A stretch of 60,000 nucleotides of DNA from Cryptomeria japonica (taxonomy: Eukaryota; Streptophyta; Pinopsida; Cupressales; Cupressaceae). The notes below the pieces were generated by a model. The model made no database searches. It was not told the DNA's origin and saw nothing but the letters and a program-made list of their open reading frames with translations. Every line of letters begins with the position of its first letter. The stretch's first letter is position 1. Below are positions 56,309 through 60,000 of this stretch, in pieces. Location of the stretch: positions 876,689,594 to 876,749,593 of the forward strand of contig NC_081409.1 in NCBI RefSeq assembly GCF_030272615.1, in the 5' to 3' direction. Made by a program: the position numbers and the translations under genes.

Positions 56309-58149
56309 GTGATTCTTTCAAAGTTGTTGAAAGTTCAAAAGGATAAAATTCAATAGGTGATTATTGGTTTAGGAAGATATGCTTTGTTGATCTTACCATT
56401 ATTGTTTGTTCGTTGGGATAAAATGTCTCTTTGTTGAAAAGCACGTCTTAGTAAAGTTTCACCATCAAATTCTGTACTGCAGCCACGTAAGTAGTGGCAA
56501 AAACGGTGGAGGAATGTCCTATGTTTCAATAAGATCTTGCGATTAATATACAAGAATCTTATCCTTTTCTAAGTACTTTTATAACTGGGTTTTCTTTTCC
56601 TAAGGTGATACTTAAAAGTCATATAAGCATTTGTCAATTCACAAGTTTGTTTGATTCCAATGTTGTTGCGATTTTGGTTTTGATATAAACTAGGTTTAAA
56701 ATAGGAAAGATATATCCAAGATTAGGAACCTAGTATAGATTTTATCAAGCTTCGTGATAGAGGATTTGATTATCCCGATGAGAAACTTGACAAAGATGTT
56801 GATTTTTGCACTTAAGATGGTTGAATCGATAGCTTGTTGAATGTTGATGTTTATAGAACCTTTTGAGTATAACTTGTTGGATTAGTAACCTAGTTGTTTG
56901 AGCTAGTTTTGAAAAGTATGTGATGGTTTAGAGACAAACCTACTTCAAGAATTATTTTGATGTTGATGTTTTGACACTTTGATTTTGATCTGGTGTTTCA
57001 GGTGTTGGAAAGCTTTTTGTATTCCCTTTTTCAATCAAACTTTTACAACAATTTGTTGGATTTTTTCTCACTTGTAGATGATAATTTTTTTCAATTTTTG
57101 ACCATTTGGAACATGTTACAGACATAGAAGACACAATGTTTAGTAAACAAAATGCATAAGCAAGTACAATTCCTATGGCAAGCCGAGACAATAGTTATTG
57201 AATCTCACATGGGGTTTCCCCCAAGGCTACACTATTCAAAGCAGATATTTAGATGCTTGACCCCACTGGCTCCACCCTCGGCACTCACTTCTTCAGGGCA
57301 ACCAAACACCAGTTTCCATGAGAACTCACCATGGAAAAATTTATATCTCTACTAGGAATCGTATGTGTGTGAGCCGCTTCAGAGGTCCGACCTCCTGCGC
57401 CAACAACTAGAAGGATTTTGGCAACTAGTACAAGTGGTTTTTAGTAAAGGCTTCTGGTCATGTGGCCATACATACGACACTTTCAGCTCTATAAATATAG
57501 AAGGTTCCCAACCTATAGAGGTTACACTCTATAGGGTTTATAGGGAAACATAGTGTCAGTATAAACTTATCAACACATGTTGTTTGAGACTTTCGTCACA
57601 AACACAATTTATTTATAGTGGATTGGAAGGACTCGGTACTAGCCTATTTCCACTTTAGGTCGTTCCCCTCTCACTGGCCCCCTCAAGGCAACTCGAAAAG
57701 GCAGACCCTCTAAAGGTTTTAATTGCTTGAAAATAAAGAAAGCATAAAAGAGTGGGTTTGGCTTTTTGATCACCCAATTAAGGGGAGAGCATATACCTAC
57801 CACTTAAGACAAAGCAATCAAAGTTATTTTTAACCTTTTCAAAGCAATTGTTGGCTAAAGTCCTATTTGGAGATGCTGCTCCAACAAGGATGGTGTTCAT
57901 TTTAGCTCTTTTAAAAGTTTATGTGTAACTATTTTAGAGAAAATACTGAAAATGCAAGTTGCATGCTGTCAATTTATCCTCTTAGTTAAACTAGATGAAT
58001 AAGATATGATATATTACTTCGCAAATGAAGACTTTTAATTAACTAGATGATGAAATTCATAAAATTCGCCTTAAATGCCATCCTGCACATGCATGTTAGT
58101 AGTTTGAAAAATCTTATTTCTTTGACATTTGGACCTACAAGAAATTTTT
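56309..58149 (-). other. 5' leader of element A
   Basis: About 1.8 kb between gag and the TTAGCGC array with no convincing coding frame. 57140-57720 is clearly more GC-rich (CCCCCAAGGCTACACTATTC, CACTGGCTCCACCCTCGGC) and could be a separate insertion or a structured leader; no target duplication was found. Long leaders are usual in Ogre-type elements. Confidence 0.5.
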
Positions 58150-58505
58150 ATCAGTTTTATGAACAGAAGTGGTAATCTAACATATGCGCTATCTTTTTTC
58201 TCAAAAGTGCTAACTTGCAGATCAAAAGCGCTAACCTAGACTGCAAAAGCGCGATTTCTTTGACATATGCGCTAAACTAGGACACAAATGCACGAATATG
58301 TAATGCAAATGTGCAGACCTTAAGATAAAAGCACTAACCTAGAATGCTTATGCGCTAACCTATGCTGCAAATGCCTTAACCTAGAAGGCAAATGTGCTAA
58401 CCTAAAGAACAAAAACGTTGTCAAAATTCACACATGCGTGGATCTGCATTACAAATGCATTAATTTCACTATTTGCGTGATTTTTAAAAGTATATGCGAG
58501 GTCTA
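58150..58505 (-). repeat. TTAGCGC array near the 5' LTR of element A
   Basis: On the plus strand the units read GCATATGCGCTAA, GCAAATGYGCTAA and CAAAAGCGCTAACC, about 14-16 units every ~20 bp. This is the reverse complement of the array at 36395-36680. On the element's own strand the units read TTAGCGC toward gag. Confidence 0.9.
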
Positions 58506-58508
58506 TGA

Positions 58509-58526
58509 ACCCCATAGTGGGTGCCA
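58509..58526 (-). other. Primer-binding site of element A
   Basis: The minus strand reads TGGCACCCACTATGGGG, beginning 3 nt from the LTR edge at 58530. It differs from the G1 site after TGGCAC, so the two elements use different tRNAs or have diverged. Confidence 0.75.
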
Positions 58527-58529
58527 AAA

Positions 58530-59656
58530 TGTGTCGACTTGAATTTCGTCCTCAAATGTTACCTGCAATAAGTTAGTTTCACAAAATACAAATGGAAATG
58601 CTACAAGAAATCCAAATTCAACCAATGAAACTACATGAAATACATATTAAAATAAAAAAATATTTTGACCTTCATGGCTTAGGTCTCATTGTGTCCTAAC
58701 TCCACTGTTCTTGGTTGCAGATGGTGTGTTCTCAGACAATGCACTGATGGCTTCCAAGATGGCATATGAAGAATGGACTGATAACTAGTAGTTAACTGAT
58801 ATTATGATATACAATACTACATAATTATGCTAAATGATAATTGCTATTTGCTATTTTCTATTTGCTTCAAAAATTTACGGATGCATATGATTAGCTTGTA
58901 AAATGCACTTGAAGGCTCTTGAAGTCTAACTCTCTCTCAACTGAAGCTCTTGATTTTATAGACTTTGAGAGGATAAGATGATGTGGCTCAGATCAACGGT
59001 CACGATCAGATCTGCATATTTGAATGGCTATGAGCAAAGGTGAAGGTTGAGAGAAAGGGGGAAGGAGAAGACAAGTGTCACTCATCTTACCTTGATTGAG
59101 TTGCTGATTGAGGGAATCTAGGGATGGTTGGAGGAACTTTAGGCATGATAGGACAAGTGGACTCAATTCCTTCCTAAGATGTAGAGGGTGTTGGAGAGAA
59201 TATAGGAAATGGTTATGAAATATGTGTACGTACACAATTTTCATTAATTTTGGAAGTTGAAGATAAATGATGAATTAATATTTAAGAAATATTAATTTCC
59301 TTAGCCACAAGTTTGATGAGTTGGCAATGCGAAGATGAAGTGGAGATGGAGGGTGAGTTGGAAAAGGGATTAAATAATTTAAGAAATCATTTAATATTTG
59401 AGACTATAGGATAGGAGAATAACTATTAAATATTAGATATTTAATTGTTTGGAGGAGATAATTAAATATTAGATATTTAATTAACTTGGTTAAAAGGGAT
59501 AATTAAATATTAGATATTTAACTAATTAGAAGAATAGGATAGATGAATTAATTAATAAAATATTAATTAATAGAAAGACATGAAAATGAATTAAATAAAT
59601 TTATCTTTACAAATTAACTATTTAATAGAAGAATAATTATTAAATAAATATAAAAT
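58530..59656 (-). repeat. 5' LTR of element A, cut by element C
   Basis: TGTGTCGACTTGAATTTCG... aligns with 34709-35857. At 59656, 40 bp before the expected LTR end, it is interrupted by TGATAAATACTAAGAGG of element C. Iterated TTAAATATTAGATATTTAATT palindromes lie at ~59420-59525. Confidence 0.92.
58954..58960 (-). promoter_or_regulatory. TATA box in the element A 5' LTR
   Basis: The minus strand reads GTCTATAAAATCAAG, and the 3' LTR has GTCAATAAAATC at the same place. This is the likely promoter of gag-pol RNA. Confidence 0.6.
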
Positions 59657-60000
59657 TGATAAATACTAAGAGGGGGGGTGAATTAGTATGCCAAAAATCT
59701 TTGCACTAAAACACTTACACAGTCTAAAGATAAACCTGTAAAGCAGTCTAACAGTCAAACCGGTTACCACATATGCAAACCAAAATGCGAATAAAGCATT
59801 CACCCACAAAAGCAATACAACCATAACACAAGATATTTGATGTCGAAACCCAACTGGGAAAAACCACAGTGAGATGGAACTCACAAGTCACTATCTACAG
59901 AATAGAAACCAGACCGGTTAAGGTCAGACCGGTTAAGGTCTTACAATGTTCTTCACCAGAACAGATCCTGTTAGGAATCTCAATCTCTGTTAGGAGATAA
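59657..60000 (-). mobile_element. C: start of an E1-family element in the element A LTR
   Basis: The plus strand TGATAAATACTAAGAGGGGGGGTGAATTAGTATGCC is the reverse complement of the E1 LTR end (1660-1696 and 8250-8286). Similarity continues to 60000, covering the U5 signature and the CTAACAGG motifs. It is the LTR of a minus-strand relative of E1. AGACCGGTTAAGGTC is tandemly duplicated at ~59912-59942, unlike in E1. Confidence 0.9.

Larger units (their letters stand above)
34709..59656 (-). mobile_element. A: large Tat/Ogre-type Ty3/gypsy element with an antisense PMD ORF
   Basis: LTRs at 34709-35897 (3') and 58530-59656 (5', cut by element C) share ends and sequence. From the 5' end on the minus strand: primer site, leader with TTAGCGC repeats, gag, protease, G-patch ORF, linker, RT (split by element B at 44015-51756), RNase H, second RNase H, integrase, spacer, an opposite-strand PMD-like ORF, a second TTAGCGC array in inverted orientation, and the polypurine tract. 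A second, plant-type RNase H before integrase is characteristic of the Tat/Ogre lineage. Without B the length is about 17.2 kb. Several nonsense codons and an integrase deletion make it non-functional. The left flank TATAC (34704-34708) is the probable target duplication. Confidence 0.9.

Overview
This window looks like intergenic nuclear DNA from a plant with a large genome. It is AT-rich and made almost entirely of nested LTR retrotransposons. I found no convincing host gene, rRNA, tRNA or CRISPR array. Plant features include Ty1/copia elements with an initiator-Met-tRNA primer site (TGGTATCAGAGC), Ty3/gypsy elements of the Tat/Ogre type with a second RNase H and an antisense plant mobile domain (PMD) ORF, and TATA-bearing LTRs. 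The density and age mix of the repeats would suit a gymnosperm, but that is only a guess.

Layout. 1-1125: 5' LTR and leader of a minus-strand gypsy element (G1) inserted in the left LTR of E1. 1126-8286: E1, a non-autonomous copia-like element with a gag-like zinc-knuckle ORF1 and, in place of pol, a ~1,100-codon ORF2 of unknown function. E1 sits inside an older minus-strand copia LTR (8287-8828), which in turn sits in gypsy LTR material (8829-9261). 9262-12562: gypsy gag/protease remnant and another gypsy LTR. 12568-20381: copia element E2 with target duplication GATAG, interrupted by a solo LTR (17980-19263, target duplication CTTTG). 20387-34272: eroded gypsy fragments, LTR-like segments and long stretches without genes. 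34273-34708: a TG/TATA microsatellite.

34709-59656: element A, a ~17 kb minus-strand Tat/Ogre-type gypsy element (gag, protease, G-patch, RT, RNase H, second RNase H, integrase). A later 7.7 kb copia element B (44015-51756, target duplication TCTTA) splits its RT. A carries a PMD-like ORF on the opposite strand (37268-39358). Arrays of a TTAGCGC-type repeat lie near both of its LTRs in inverted orientation, so each array reads toward an ORF: gag-pol from one end, the PMD ORF from the other. From 59657 another E1-family element (C), on the minus strand, cuts A's 5' LTR and runs off the window.

Almost every coding region carries nonsense codons, many explicable by C-to-T or G-to-A change, as expected for methylated, silenced elements. 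The two most interesting objects are the inverted arrays plus antisense PMD ORF of element A, and E1's ORF2 with its apparent own promoter. Identities are from reading motifs by eye; no search was run.
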